Assembly: GCF_907163085.1 (NCBI RefSeq)
Contig: NZ_CAJQTX010000001.1
Span: forward strand, 451,001-515,000
DNA: 64,000 nt
Direction of reading: 5' to 3'
Origin: Candidatus Accumulibacter sp. ACC003
GTDB taxonomy: Bacteria > Pseudomonadota > Gammaproteobacteria > Burkholderiales > Rhodocyclaceae
The translations under genes and the position numbers were made by a program. The notes beneath the pieces are model-generated. The model was given only the letters and a program-made list of their open reading frames with translations. It ran no database searches and was not told the origin of the DNA. Positions 41,094 through 49,318 of the stretch are shown here, piece by piece. Position 1 is the stretch's first letter. The number at the start of each line of letters is the position of its first letter.

Positions 41094-42575
41094 TTACCGA
41101 GATCGTCCCAGATGGCGCTCGATAATCGCCGCCAGCGTCGCCGCTGCCGGCCCGATGCGTTCAGCCGGGACGGCGGCAAAACCGAGATTCAGTCCGGGCT
41201 GCCGCTGTTCGCGATCGAGGTAGTACATCGACAAGGGGCGGCAAATGATGCCTTCGGCCAGCGCGTCGGCGGCAATGCGTTCGTCGTCCAGCGCCTGGTG
41301 GAAGCGATAGAGCAGTTGCAGGCCGCCATGCCCGCCGGACGGTGAAACGGCGTTGCCGAGGTGCGCGTGCATCGCCTCCTTCAGGACATCACGGCGCTCG
41401 GCGTAGACGCCGCGCATGCGCTTGACGTGCGAGGTGAAATAGCCTTCGTCGATGAATTCGGCAAGCGCCGCCTGCTCGGGTAGGCGGCCGCCACGATGCA
41501 GCTCGGAGGTGCCGGTGACGAAGGCGTCGATAAGGCCTTCTGGAACCACCAGGTAAGCGAGGCGCATGCCGGGGAACATGACCTTGCTGAAGGTTCCGAG
41601 ATAGATCACCCGCTGCTTGTCGGAGAGGCCGAACAGCGAGGCGAGCGGGCGTTCGTGGTAGCGCAGTTCGTTGTCGTAGTCGTCCTCGATGATCCACGAG
41701 TCGGCGATGTCGGCGCGTTCGAGCAGTTGCAGGCGGCGTTCGAGCGAGAGCACGGTACCCGTCGGATACTGGCTCGACGGCGAGGTGAAGATCAGGCGCG
41801 GCGGCAGCGACCAATCGACGATCGTCGGGGCGATGCCTTTTTCGTCGACCGGGATCGGCGTCACCTGCAGGCCGGCGGCGGCGAGGACGTTGCGCGCCCC
41901 CCAGTAGCCGGGATCCTCGATCCAGGCGCGCTCGCCGTGGTCGGCGAGCATCCGCGCGCAGAGGTCGATGGCCTGATGCGAACCGTTGACGATCACCACC
42001 TGCTTGGGATCGACGTGCATCATACGCGTGATGCGCAGGTAGCTGGCGAGAGCGACTCGGAGTGGGCCGTAGGCGGTGTGCGAATAGTTGAGCAGGTGCG
42101 ATTGCTCGACGCGCAGGTACTTGGCGAGCAGTCGGCGCCAGATGCTGAACGGAAAAAGGTCGACGTCCGGAATGCCGGGCATGAAGGCGCCGCGCTGGAC
42201 GATGCTGCTGCAGACGCTGGCGGCAACCGCCCGGCCGCGGTGCGACAAGGTCTGCCGACCGGCGTCCACCGGCGGCCTCTGGGCGGGCGCCTTGAGGCCG
42301 CTGGAGACCGCCTCCGAGACGTAGGTGCCGTCGCCGATGCGGCCTTCCAGATAGCCCTCCACCAGCAGTTGTTCATAGGCCCGGACGACGGTATTGCGGC
42401 CCATGCCGAGTTCGCTGGCGAGGGCGCGCGTCGACGGCAGCTTGGTACCCGGCGACAGGCTGCGGTCGATGATCGCGTGCCGCAGCGCCAGGTACACGCG
42501 AACGCGTAGCTTGACGGTCGGCGCCTGCCGGTCCACGTACTGCTGCAGCAACTCGGCGATCAAGCCTTGTTCCAT
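41094..42575 (-). CDS. MocR-family regulator (GntR HTH fused to aminotransferase)
   Basis: A 493-residue PLP-dependent regulator. An N-terminal GntR winged helix (LPSTRALASELGMGRNTVVR, AYEQLLVEGYLEGRIGDGTY) precedes a fold-type I aminotransferase domain. The PLP lysine is in YLGTFSKVMFPGMRLAYLV. ATG 42575 is chosen because AAGGGAACC lies just upstream, whereas two earlier in-frame starts have no ribosome site. Proteins of this kind (GabR, PdxR, TauR) respond to amines or PLP. Lying back to back with the polyamine importer, it may control it; this is inference. Confidence 0.9.
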   Translation of the reverse strand: MEQGLIAELLQQYVDRQAPTVKLRVRVYLALRHAIIDRSLSPGTKLPSTRALASELGMGRNTVVRAYEQLLVEGYLEGRIGDGTYVSEAVSSGLKAPAQRPPVDAGRQTLSHRGRAVAASVCSSIVQRGAFMPGIPDVDLFPFSIWRRLLAKYLRVEQSHLLNYSHTAYGPLRVALASYLRITRMMHVDPKQVVIVNGSHQAIDLCARMLADHGERAWIEDPGYWGARNVLAAAGLQVTPIPVDEKGIAPTIVDWSLPPRLIFTSPSSQYPTGTVLSLERRLQLLERADIADSWIIEDDYDNELRYHERPLASLFGLSDKQRVIYLGTFSKVMFPGMRLAYLVVPEGLIDAFVTGTSELHRGGRLPEQAALAEFIDEGYFTSHVKRMRGVYAERRDVLKEAMHAHLGNAVSPSGGHGGLQLLYRFHQALDDERIAADALAEGIICRPLSMYYLDREQRQPGLNLGFAAVPAERIGPAAATLAAIIERHLGRSR

Positions 42576-43150
42576 CGGTTCCCTTAATGTGAAAGTCATG
42601 TGGAATGATTTCGGCGTGTCAGCCGCAATGCGCACGGCGTCTTGAGCGAAATGGTGATGGCGTTCATGATTTGTGGTGTTTCGACCAGTCATCAGCGTTG
42701 CCGGCGATTGGTCTTCTCCATTGCTCGAATTGGCGGGCGTTAGTATGACCAATTAGCGGGCTGTCATCAACTGCCGAGGGCGTTTTGCACGACTTTCACG
42801 TGCCACGCACCAGCCGGCGGATTTGTCCCGGCGATGTTGCAGCGCCGCATAGCGCACGGCGCAGGGCACCGAGCGGCAAGCAGCAGCCATTTCGATCGTC
42901 AAATCGGTTCGTCTTCGGCCCAGAGCTTGACTCGGTAGCGCTCGCCAATCGACAATGCCGGGATTGCTCGCCGCCAGGGCTGAACGAGTACGGTTGCGAT
43001 AAACGCGGCGGAGCGTGTGGGACGAGGCTATTCCTGCTGCCTGGCAGGAGTTGTTCAGCGTCAGCGGGACACCCGCGGTTCAGCAAGCGGGCCGGCTTTT
43101 CCTGTGACGATGTCGGGTCGTAACGATCGACGTCGGCATGGACCAGTAGC
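42576..43150. other. Spacer upstream of the PHA operon
   Basis: About 575 bp with no convincing gene. The longest frame (42785-43123, +) has no ribosome site and an unnatural Arg/Ser/Pro-rich composition. Both flanking genes read outward, so the promoters of the MocR gene and of the SDR-to-phaC operon should lie here; neither could be assigned. Confidence 0.45.
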
Positions 43151-43181
43151 GCGACATCGCGTGATGTCGCGATATTTTTTT
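43151..43181 (+). promoter_or_regulatory. Hairpin with T-run directly before the SDR ribosome site
   Basis: GCGACATC-GCGT-GATGTCGC is a perfect 8-bp stem, followed by GATATTTTTTTT. It has the form of an intrinsic terminator and ends where the GGGGG ribosome site of the SDR gene begins. It could attenuate the operon, end an upstream transcript, or be an operator (the arm is also a DNA palindrome). Confidence 0.55.
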
Positions 43182-43191
43182 GGGGGTAAGT

Positions 43192-43959
43192 ATGCAAATC
43201 AACGGAAGTGTATTTGTCGTAACGGGCGCGGGTTCCGGGCTGGGTGCGGCAACAGCGAGCAATCTGGTAGCACAGGGTGGCAAAGTGGTCATCGTCGACA
43301 TCGATGCCACCGCTGGTGAAGCGCAGGCCGCGCAGCTCGGCGCCAACGCGCGTTTTGCCAAGACCGATGTGACCGACGAGGCGAGCGCCCGGGCGGCGAT
43401 CGAACTGGCGGTCAAGGAATTCGGCGGACTGCACGGACTGGTCAACTGCGCCGGCGTCGCGCCACCCAAGAAAGTCCTCGGCCGCGACGGCCCGCACGAT
43501 CTGGCGACCTTCGCCCGCGTCGTCAGCATCAACCTGGTCGGCACCTTCAACATGATCCGTCTGGCCGCCGAAGCGATGAGCAAGAACCAGCCGAACGAGG
43601 GCGGCGAGCGCGGTGTCATCGTCAATACCGCTTCGGTTGCTGCTTTCGATGGTCAGATTGGCCAGGCCGCCTATGCTTGTTCGAAGGCTGGCGTCGTCGG
43701 TCTGACCTTGCCGGTAGCGCGCGAAATGGCCGCACACGGCATCCGTGTGATGACCATCGCTCCAGGAATCTTCGAGACGCCGATGCTCAAAGGTCTGCCG
43801 CAGGCTGCGCAGGATTCGCTCGGCCAGATGGTCCCGTTCCCATCGCGTCTCGGCAAGCCCGCCGAATACGCCGCGCTGGTGCAGCACATCTGCGAGAACG
43901 GCTACCTGAATGGCGAAGTGATCCGCCTTGATGGTTCCATCCGGATGGCCTCGAAGTAA
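43192..43959 (+). CDS. SDR 3-hydroxyacyl-CoA dehydrogenase (HSD10-like)
   Basis: A 255-residue short-chain dehydrogenase. The cofactor motif [10 protein letters not shown] with Asp in VVIVDIDA indicates NAD(H) preference. NCAGVAP, Ser in [10 protein letters not shown] and the catalytic Tyr-Lys in YACSKAG are present. It ends [15 protein letters not shown], like type-2 3-hydroxyacyl-CoA dehydrogenases. Next to thiolase and PHA synthase genes it may make or oxidise 3-hydroxyacyl-CoA; PhaB-type reductases prefer NADPH, so this is not a standard phaB. Confidence 0.92.
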   Translation: MQINGSVFVVTGAGSGLGAATASNLVAQGGKVVIVDIDATAGEAQAAQLGANARFAKTDVTDEASARAAIELAVKEFGGLHGLVNCAGVAPPKKVLGRDGPHDLATFARVVSINLVGTFNMIRLAAEAMSKNQPNEGGERGVIVNTASVAAFDGQIGQAAYACSKAGVVGLTLPVAREMAAHGIRVMTIAPGIFETPMLKGLPQAAQDSLGQMVPFPSRLGKPAEYAALVQHICENGYLNGEVIRLDGSIRMASK

Positions 43960-44020
43960 TCCCCAGCAAGTCGCGAACTTCAATCCGGCAATAATAGCCG
44001 TTGCAAAAAAGGAGTGCAGC

Positions 44021-45202
44021 ATGAGTGAATCAGTTGTCATCGTAGGTGCCAAGCGTACGCCAGTGGGTGCCTTCCAGGGCCAGTTTGCCGGCGTTACCGC
44101 GCCGCAACTCGGCTCCGTCGCGATCAAGGCCGCTGTCGAGCAGGCTGGCGTCAAGGTCGAAGATATCGACGAGGCCCTGATGGGCTGCTGCCTGATGGCC
44201 GGTGTCCGCCAGGCACCTGCTCGCCAGGCTGTTCTCGGCGCTGGTCTGCCGACGTCGATCCCGTGTACCACCTTGACCAAGATGTGCAGTTCAGCGCAGA
44301 AAACGGTCATGATCGCGCATGACGAGCTGCTCGCCGGCTCGGTCAACATCGCCATCGCTGGCGGCATGGAGTCGATGACCAACGCGCCGCACGTGCTGAC
44401 CACCGCCCGCTCGGGTTACCGTCTCGGTAATGGCGTGCTGCACGACCACATGTTCCTCGACGGCCTTGAGGATGCCTACGAAAAAGGCAAGCCGATGGGC
44501 GTGTTTGCCGAGCTGTGCGTCGAAAAATACGCCTTCACGCGCGAGGAAATGGATGCCTTTGCCGTCGAATCGGTGACCCTGGCGCAGAATGCCGTGACCA
44601 GCGGCGTCTTCAAGGACGAAATCGCACCGGTGACGGTCAGCACCCGTAAGGGTGACACCGTGGTTGAGCTCGACGAAACGCCGATGAAATGCGACGTGTC
44701 GAAGATCTCGAAGCTGAAGCCGGTCTTCAAAAAGGACGGCGGCTGTACGCCGGCCAACTCGTCGTCGATTTCCGACGGCGCAGCAGCCTTCGTGATGATG
44801 CGTGAATCGGATGCCAAGGCCGCCGGAATCACGCCGCTGGCCCGCATCGTCGGCCACTCGACGTTTGCGCACGATCCGTCGTGGTTCACCACGGCGCCGG
44901 TGTTTGCCTTCCAGAACCTGTTGAAGAAGCTTGGCTGGCAGGCCGAGGACGTCGATCTCTGGGAGATCAACGAAGCTTTCGCGGCGGTGACCATGGCTTC
45001 GATGCGCGACCTCAAACTGTCGCGCGACAAGGTCAACGTCAATGGCGGCGCTTGCGCTCTCGGCCATCCGATTGGCGCCACCGGTTCGCGGATTCTCGTG
45101 ACCTTGCTGTACGCGCTCAAGGCGCGTGGCCTCAAGCGCGGTATTGCCGGCCTCTGCGCCGGTGGCGGTGAAGCAACGGCTATTGCCATCGAAGTTCTCT
45201 GA
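44021..45202 (+). CDS. phaA: Acetyl-CoA acetyltransferase (beta-ketothiolase)
   Basis: A 393-residue thiolase forming acetoacetyl-CoA from two acetyl-CoA. The nucleophile Cys89 is in TKMCSSAQK. The C-terminal motifs NVNGGACALGHPIGATGSR and CAGGGEATAIAIE hold the catalytic His and Cys. ATG 44021 follows AAAAGGAGTG. It is 61 bp after the SDR gene and upstream of two hydratases and phaEC, so supply of PHA precursors is the likely job. Confidence 0.94.
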   Translation: MSESVVIVGAKRTPVGAFQGQFAGVTAPQLGSVAIKAAVEQAGVKVEDIDEALMGCCLMAGVRQAPARQAVLGAGLPTSIPCTTLTKMCSSAQKTVMIAHDELLAGSVNIAIAGGMESMTNAPHVLTTARSGYRLGNGVLHDHMFLDGLEDAYEKGKPMGVFAELCVEKYAFTREEMDAFAVESVTLAQNAVTSGVFKDEIAPVTVSTRKGDTVVELDETPMKCDVSKISKLKPVFKKDGGCTPANSSSISDGAAAFVMMRESDAKAAGITPLARIVGHSTFAHDPSWFTTAPVFAFQNLLKKLGWQAEDVDLWEINEAFAAVTMASMRDLKLSRDKVNVNGGACALGHPIGATGSRILVTLLYALKARGLKRGIAGLCAGGGEATAIAIEVL

Positions 45203-45222
45203 TCGAGTCGCCAACGAGAATT

Positions 45223-45254
45223 CCCACCCCGCTGACCTGAGGTTGCGGGGTGGG
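45223..45254 (+). promoter_or_regulatory. Intra-operon hairpin before the first hydratase
   Basis: CCCACCCCGC pairs perfectly with GCGGGGTGGG around TGACCTGAGGTT. It abuts the AAGGAG ribosome site of the next gene and has no T-run. It could stabilise mRNA ends or tune translation. Confidence 0.5.
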
Positions 45255-45269
45255 CAAGGAGTGAATCGG

Positions 45270-45710
45270 ATGTTGATTGACAAGAAACACATAGGCATGA
45301 AAGTGCCGCCACACGCGGTAACACCGACGGCGTGGCAACTGAAGTGGTTCGCCAAGGCCACCGGAGAAACGAACCCGATCTATTTCGACGAAGCCGCCGC
45401 CAGCAAGGCCGGACTGCCGGGCGTTCTGGTGCCGCCGACTTTCTTTTTCTGCATGGACATGGACAAGGATGAGCCTTTTGACTACATCGCGACCATGGGC
45501 TGTGACTTCGCCAAGATGCTGCACGGCGAGCAGATTTTCACGTATCACAAACCGGTCTATTCGGGCGATACGCTGGATTTCGACGGACAGGTGACCGATA
45601 TCTACGACAAGAAGAACGGCGCTTTGCAGTTCATCGTCAAGGATGTCAAGGTCAGCCGGCAAGGCGAAGCCGTGTGCGATCTGCGCACCGTGATCGTCAT
45701 CAGGGCATAG
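45270..45710 (+). CDS. MaoC-like hydratase, N-terminal (FAS1-type) half protein
   Basis: A 146-residue hotdog protein of the MaoC dehydratase N-like family. DKKHIGMKVPPHAVTPTAWQ and FAKATGETNPIYFDEAAASK, then AGLPGVLVPPTFFF, are typical. Such proteins usually lack the full catalytic motif and pair with a second hotdog subunit, here the next gene 10 bp downstream. The pair resembles heteromeric enoyl-CoA hydratases. ATG 45270 follows AAGGAG. Confidence 0.85.
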   Translation: MLIDKKHIGMKVPPHAVTPTAWQLKWFAKATGETNPIYFDEAAASKAGLPGVLVPPTFFFCMDMDKDEPFDYIATMGCDFAKMLHGEQIFTYHKPVYSGDTLDFDGQVTDIYDKKNGALQFIVKDVKVSRQGEAVCDLRTVIVIRA

Positions 45711-45720
45711 GGGAAAGTCG

Positions 45721-46140
45721 ATGACAATACCGAATTTTGAGGCACTCAACGTCGGTGACGAGATTCCTTCGTTCACTACGGAACCGGTGTCGCGTCTTAC
45801 TCTGGCGCTCTACGCGACCGGCTCGGGCGACCACCATCCTCTGCACCTCGACCAGGACTACGTCCGCTCGAAGGGGATGAAGGATGTCTTCGCGCATGGC
45901 ATGCTGGGCATGGCCTACCTCGGCCGTCTGCTGACGCAATGGGTGCCGCAGGGTGCGATCCGCAGTTTCGGCGTGCGCTTTACGGCGATCACCTGGATCG
46001 GCGAGAGCATGGTCTGCACCGGCAAAGTGGTCGAGAAGCTGGAGCAGAATGGCGAGAAATGTGTGCGTCTCGAGTTGACCTGCGCCAACGAGCAGGGTGA
46101 GGCCAAGCACAAGGCAGATGCGGTGGTTGCACTGGCGTGA
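45721..46140 (+). CDS. MaoC-family (R)-enoyl-CoA hydratase subunit
   Basis: A 139-residue hotdog protein with the hydratase motif YATGSGDHHPLHLDQDYVRS (catalytic Asp and His), followed by FAHGMLGMAYLGRLL. Alone it resembles PhaJ, which makes (R)-3-hydroxyacyl-CoA for PHA from enoyl-CoA; with the preceding gene it probably forms a heteromer. It is the last gene before a strong hairpin at 46172. Confidence 0.88.
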   Translation: MTIPNFEALNVGDEIPSFTTEPVSRLTLALYATGSGDHHPLHLDQDYVRSKGMKDVFAHGMLGMAYLGRLLTQWVPQGAIRSFGVRFTAITWIGESMVCTGKVVEKLEQNGEKCVRLELTCANEQGEAKHKADAVVALA

Positions 46141-46171
46141 CAAGGCAAGTCGCCAGTACGACTGCATGATC

Positions 46172-46198
46172 GCGGCCGTCTTCGGACGGCCGCTGTTT
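46172..46198 (+). terminator. UUCG-loop hairpin between the hydratase and phaE
   Basis: GCGGCCGTC-TTCG-GACGGCCGC followed by TGTTT. Very stable, with a short T-rich tail. It probably separates SDR-thiolase-hydratase expression from phaEC, at least partly. Confidence 0.75.
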
Positions 46199-46282
46199 AG
46201 TTGTAGAGCACTTTGTCTACCGATGGGCATCCGCCCGGCGTCACGGTAGGCGTGTCCGACACACTGGAAGGAGATCAAACGA

Positions 46283-47350
46283 GTGGAAAGCAATAATCCG
46301 AATGAGCAACTAGGCGGCGTCGTCAACGCTTGGGCTGATATGCAGAAGCGCATGATGAGCGACTGGGCCGGTATGCTGCAGAATCTCCCAGGCAGCGCCA
46401 AGGAAGGCCCCGTTGAAGCAGTGAAGAAAGGCGTTGAAGCGGCCACCAAGGGTGGCAATGACGCGGCGAAGGCGCTTATGGAGCGTATGGCCGGCAGCCA
46501 GACCGCAATGACCCGGGTGATGGATTTCTTTTTCCGGTCGATGAAGGTCGTGGCGCCGAACCTTGAGGCCAACAAGGACTGGCGTCCCGACCTCAAGGGT
46601 TTTGCTGACCAGTGGGCCAAGGAATCGACGGCCATGCTCCAGCGCAGCATGGGTATGGGTTCGCACCTCGCGAGTCTGGGTAGCACGATGGGCAAGGACG
46701 TTCCCGAGGCGATGGGTCCCTGGCTGTCGTTCCTGATGCAGGCGGCTTCGTCGGGTCACTTCGGCGAGGCCATGCTCGGTGGCACGGCAGGCCTCAATCG
46801 CCTGCTGTCGATGGAAGGCGATGTCGGCGCCGTCGCCGGTGTCGGTCAGATTCCGCTTTTTGGTGCATCGCGCGAGAAGCACGCCAAAACCTTGCGGCTG
46901 GTCGACTCGGTCGTTGATCTGCGCAATACCAGTCTGGCGTTTCACAAGCGCTTCGCCGAGGCGCTCGCCACGGCTGTCGAAGCGACCGTGGACGAACTTG
47001 GCAAAGTTGCTGCCAAAGGCGACAAGATCACCGCCGTGCGCCAGCTGATGAGTCTCTGGTACAGCACCGCCGACAAGTCCCTGCTGGTGACCTTCAACAA
47101 GCAGGAATTCCTCGACACGCAAAACAATTTCACCAAGGCTCAGCATGCGTTCAAGCTGGCAAAACGCGCTGTCGTCGAGGACATTTTCCGCGACCTCGAT
47201 ATGCCCACGCGCAGCGAGCTGGACGAAACCTATCAGGTGATCCACGACCTCAAGAGGGAGGTCCGCATGCTCAAGAAGGCCTTGCCCGCGACCGCAGCAG
47301 CCAAGCCTGCCGCTCGTACCACCGCGGCGCGTCGTGCCAAGAGCGAGTAA
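46283..47350 (+). CDS. phaE: Class III PHA synthase subunit PhaE
   Basis: A 355-residue helical protein, the non-catalytic partner of class III PhaC. The family traits are WADMQKRMMSDWAGMLQNLP at the N-terminus, SLAFHKRFAEALATAVEATV in the middle, and a C-terminal LDETYQVIHDLKREVRMLKK coiled coil followed by an Ala/Lys/Arg tail resembling a granule-associated or nucleoid-binding tail. It starts at GTG 46283, with GGAAGGAG 9 bp upstream. It precedes phaC by 66 bp. Confidence 0.9.
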   Translation: MESNNPNEQLGGVVNAWADMQKRMMSDWAGMLQNLPGSAKEGPVEAVKKGVEAATKGGNDAAKALMERMAGSQTAMTRVMDFFFRSMKVVAPNLEANKDWRPDLKGFADQWAKESTAMLQRSMGMGSHLASLGSTMGKDVPEAMGPWLSFLMQAASSGHFGEAMLGGTAGLNRLLSMEGDVGAVAGVGQIPLFGASREKHAKTLRLVDSVVDLRNTSLAFHKRFAEALATAVEATVDELGKVAAKGDKITAVRQLMSLWYSTADKSLLVTFNKQEFLDTQNNFTKAQHAFKLAKRAVVEDIFRDLDMPTRSELDETYQVIHDLKREVRMLKKALPATAAAKPAARTTAARRAKSE

Positions 47351-47416
47351 GCAGAGCCGCGCGAATCTTGTGATCCGGCTGATTAGCTAATAGACCTTTA
47401 GGAGGACGCTACCCCT

Positions 47417-48523
47417 ATGTTTTCATTTCCAATACAGATTCTTCCCGCCGACATCGCCGCGGAAACCGCCGCCCTGAACGCGAAGCTCACCAAGGGCATC
47501 AGCAATCTCACCAAAATGACCGACGACGATATCGACATCGGCAGCACGCCGAAGGATGTCATCTTCGCGCAGGACGGGATCGAGGTTTACCATTACCACG
47601 CGCTCGTCGAGCAGGCCAAGGTCATGAAGACGCCGCTGCTCATCGTGCCGCCGCTGATCAACGGCTACGAAGTGGCCGACCTGCAACCCGATCGTTCGCT
47701 GGTTCGTAATCTGCTGAACGAAGGTATCGACGTCTACCTGAACAACTGGGGCTACCCGCGTCCGGTCGACAAGTATCGGACCATCGACGACTACATCAAC
47801 GGTTACCTCGACGACACCATTGATTTCATTCGTCAGTACCATGGCGTCGACAAGATTGCCCTGTTGGGCATCTGCCAGGGTGGCGCCATGTCAACCACCT
47901 ATGCGACGCTCAATCCGGAGAAGATCAGCCACCTGGTCCTGACCGTTACGCCGATTGACTTCGACGCTTACAAGGCGAATCACAAGCCTCACGAGGGCTT
48001 GATGTTCACCATGGGCGGCGAAGCCGACGTCGAGCAGATGGTCGCTGTGCACGGCAACGTGCCGGCGACGGTGCTCAACGAGTCGTTCATGATGGCCTCG
48101 CCGTTCATCCTGAACTACGGCAAGTACGCCGACGTGGTTGATATCCTCGACGACCCGAAGGCCGTGCAGAACTTCCTGCGCATGGAAAAGTGGCTGTTCG
48201 GTGGGCCCGACGCTGGTGGTCAGATGTTCAAGGAGTTCGTCCGCGACTTCCTCAAGGGCAACAAGCTCGTCAAGGGCACCCTTGAAGTCGGTGGCCGCAA
48301 GGTCGACCTGAAGAATCTGACGGCGCCGATCCTCAACATCTTCGCCGAGAAGGACCACATCGTGCCGCCGCCATGCACGGTTGCCCTCGGCAAGCACGTC
48401 GGCAGCAAGGACTACACCGAGTTCGCCATCGCAACCGGCCACATCGGTATCTACACCGGCGGCCTGTCGCAAAAGGTGCTGGCGCCGACGGTCGGCAAGT
48501 GGCTGCGCGACCGTAACGCCTGA
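47417..48523 (+). CDS. phaC: Class III polyhydroxyalkanoate synthase PhaC
   Basis: A 368-residue catalytic subunit, the short form typical of class III. The Cys nucleophile is Cys153 in LLGICQGGAMS, the Asp is in AEKDHIVPPP and the His in TGHIGIYTGG. TPLLIVPPLINGYEVADLQP, then DRSLVRNLL, is the PhaC core motif. AGGAGGACGC lies 9 bp before ATG 47417. With PhaE it polymerises short-chain hydroxyacyl-CoA. It is distinct from the class I enzyme at 34198 and the PhaC-like protein at 19512. Confidence 0.95.
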   Translation: MFSFPIQILPADIAAETAALNAKLTKGISNLTKMTDDDIDIGSTPKDVIFAQDGIEVYHYHALVEQAKVMKTPLLIVPPLINGYEVADLQPDRSLVRNLLNEGIDVYLNNWGYPRPVDKYRTIDDYINGYLDDTIDFIRQYHGVDKIALLGICQGGAMSTTYATLNPEKISHLVLTVTPIDFDAYKANHKPHEGLMFTMGGEADVEQMVAVHGNVPATVLNESFMMASPFILNYGKYADVVDILDDPKAVQNFLRMEKWLFGGPDAGGQMFKEFVRDFLKGNKLVKGTLEVGGRKVDLKNLTAPILNIFAEKDHIVPPPCTVALGKHVGSKDYTEFAIATGHIGIYTGGLSQKVLAPTVGKWLRDRNA

Positions 48524-48574
48524 GTCCTGTAGCAAGCTGGTGTCCGTGCGGACGCCAGTTCGTCTGAAGTCAGC

Positions 48575-48647
48575 GTGGGAGCACGCTTGGCCGACTACCC
48601 TGCTGCTAACCTGATCAGCAGCAGGATGTCGCCAAGCGTGTTCCCAC
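48575..48647. repeat. 73-bp imperfect palindrome (REP/MITE-like)
   Basis: Left arm GTGGGAGCACGCTTGG-(C)CGAC...CCTGCTGCT pairs almost completely with the right arm AGCAGCAGG...GTCGCCAAGCG-TGTTCCCAC around AACCTGATC. The GTGGGAGC-type end is like extragenic palindromic elements of proteobacteria. It lies between phaC and msrA and could also stop or stabilise the phaEC transcript. Confidence 0.75.
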
Positions 48648-48769
48648 CTGCCGTTTACCGGCTGATGTTACTGTGGAAGTCGCGCCACCGAGGCGGCGCA
48701 CGCGGCGCTGACTCCGCTGCTACAGCACGTTTCGCCGGTTTGACGCAAGAATGCGCAGAGGAGAAGAAG

Positions 48770-49318
48770 ATGGAATCAAACAAGGAGATGGCAACCCTGG
48801 GCGGCGGTTGCTTCTGGTGCCTGGAAGCGGTGTTCGAGCAGATGCTTGGCGTCGAGGCGGTAGTTTCGGGTTACTGCGGTGGGCAGCTCGAGAACCCCAG
48901 CTATGCCGCCGTATGCGGTGGCCGGAGCGGCCACGCCGAGGTCGTCCAGGTGGCTTTCGATCCGGCCAGCTGCACTTATCGCGAGATCCTGGAAGTTTTC
49001 TTTGCGATTCACGATCCGACGACGCTGAACCGTCAGGGCAATGACGTCGGCAGCCAGTATCGTTCGGTGATCTTCCATCATTCGGCCGCGCAGCAACAGG
49101 TGGCGGCGGCCTTGATCGCCGAGCTCGATCAGGCGAGCTTGTGGGATGGTCGGATAGTGACCGAGCTGCTGCCGGCGCCCCACTTCTTCGTCGCCGAGTC
49201 GTCGCACCAGCACTACTTTGCCCGCAACCCCGAGCAGGGTTACTGCCAGGTTGTCGTCAGCCCCAAGCTGGCGAAGTTTCGCAAGAAGTTTGCCAGCCGC
49301 CTCAAGGTGAATCGATAA
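48770..49318 (+). CDS. msrA: Peptide methionine sulfoxide reductase A
   Basis: A 182-residue MsrA reducing (S)-methionine sulfoxide in proteins. The catalytic Cys14 is in GGGCFWCLEAVF. GVEAVVSGYCGG, GHAEVVQVAFDP and HDPTTLNRQGNDVGSQYRS are family signatures. ATG 48770 follows GAGGAGAAGAAG. Its last 17 bp overlap the convergent hydrolase gene. No msrB is adjacent. Confidence 0.94.
   Translation: MESNKEMATLGGGCFWCLEAVFEQMLGVEAVVSGYCGGQLENPSYAAVCGGRSGHAEVVQVAFDPASCTYREILEVFFAIHDPTTLNRQGNDVGSQYRSVIFHHSAAQQQVAAALIAELDQASLWDGRIVTELLPAPHFFVAESSHQHYFARNPEQGYCQVVVSPKLAKFRKKFASRLKVNR

Noticed and set aside
42785-43123. 112-codon frame before the PHA operon
   Set aside because: No ribosome site and non-protein-like composition.
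42796-44403. 535-codon minus-strand frame over the SDR and thiolase
   Set aside because: Antisense to two clear enzymes; no ribosome site and unnatural composition.
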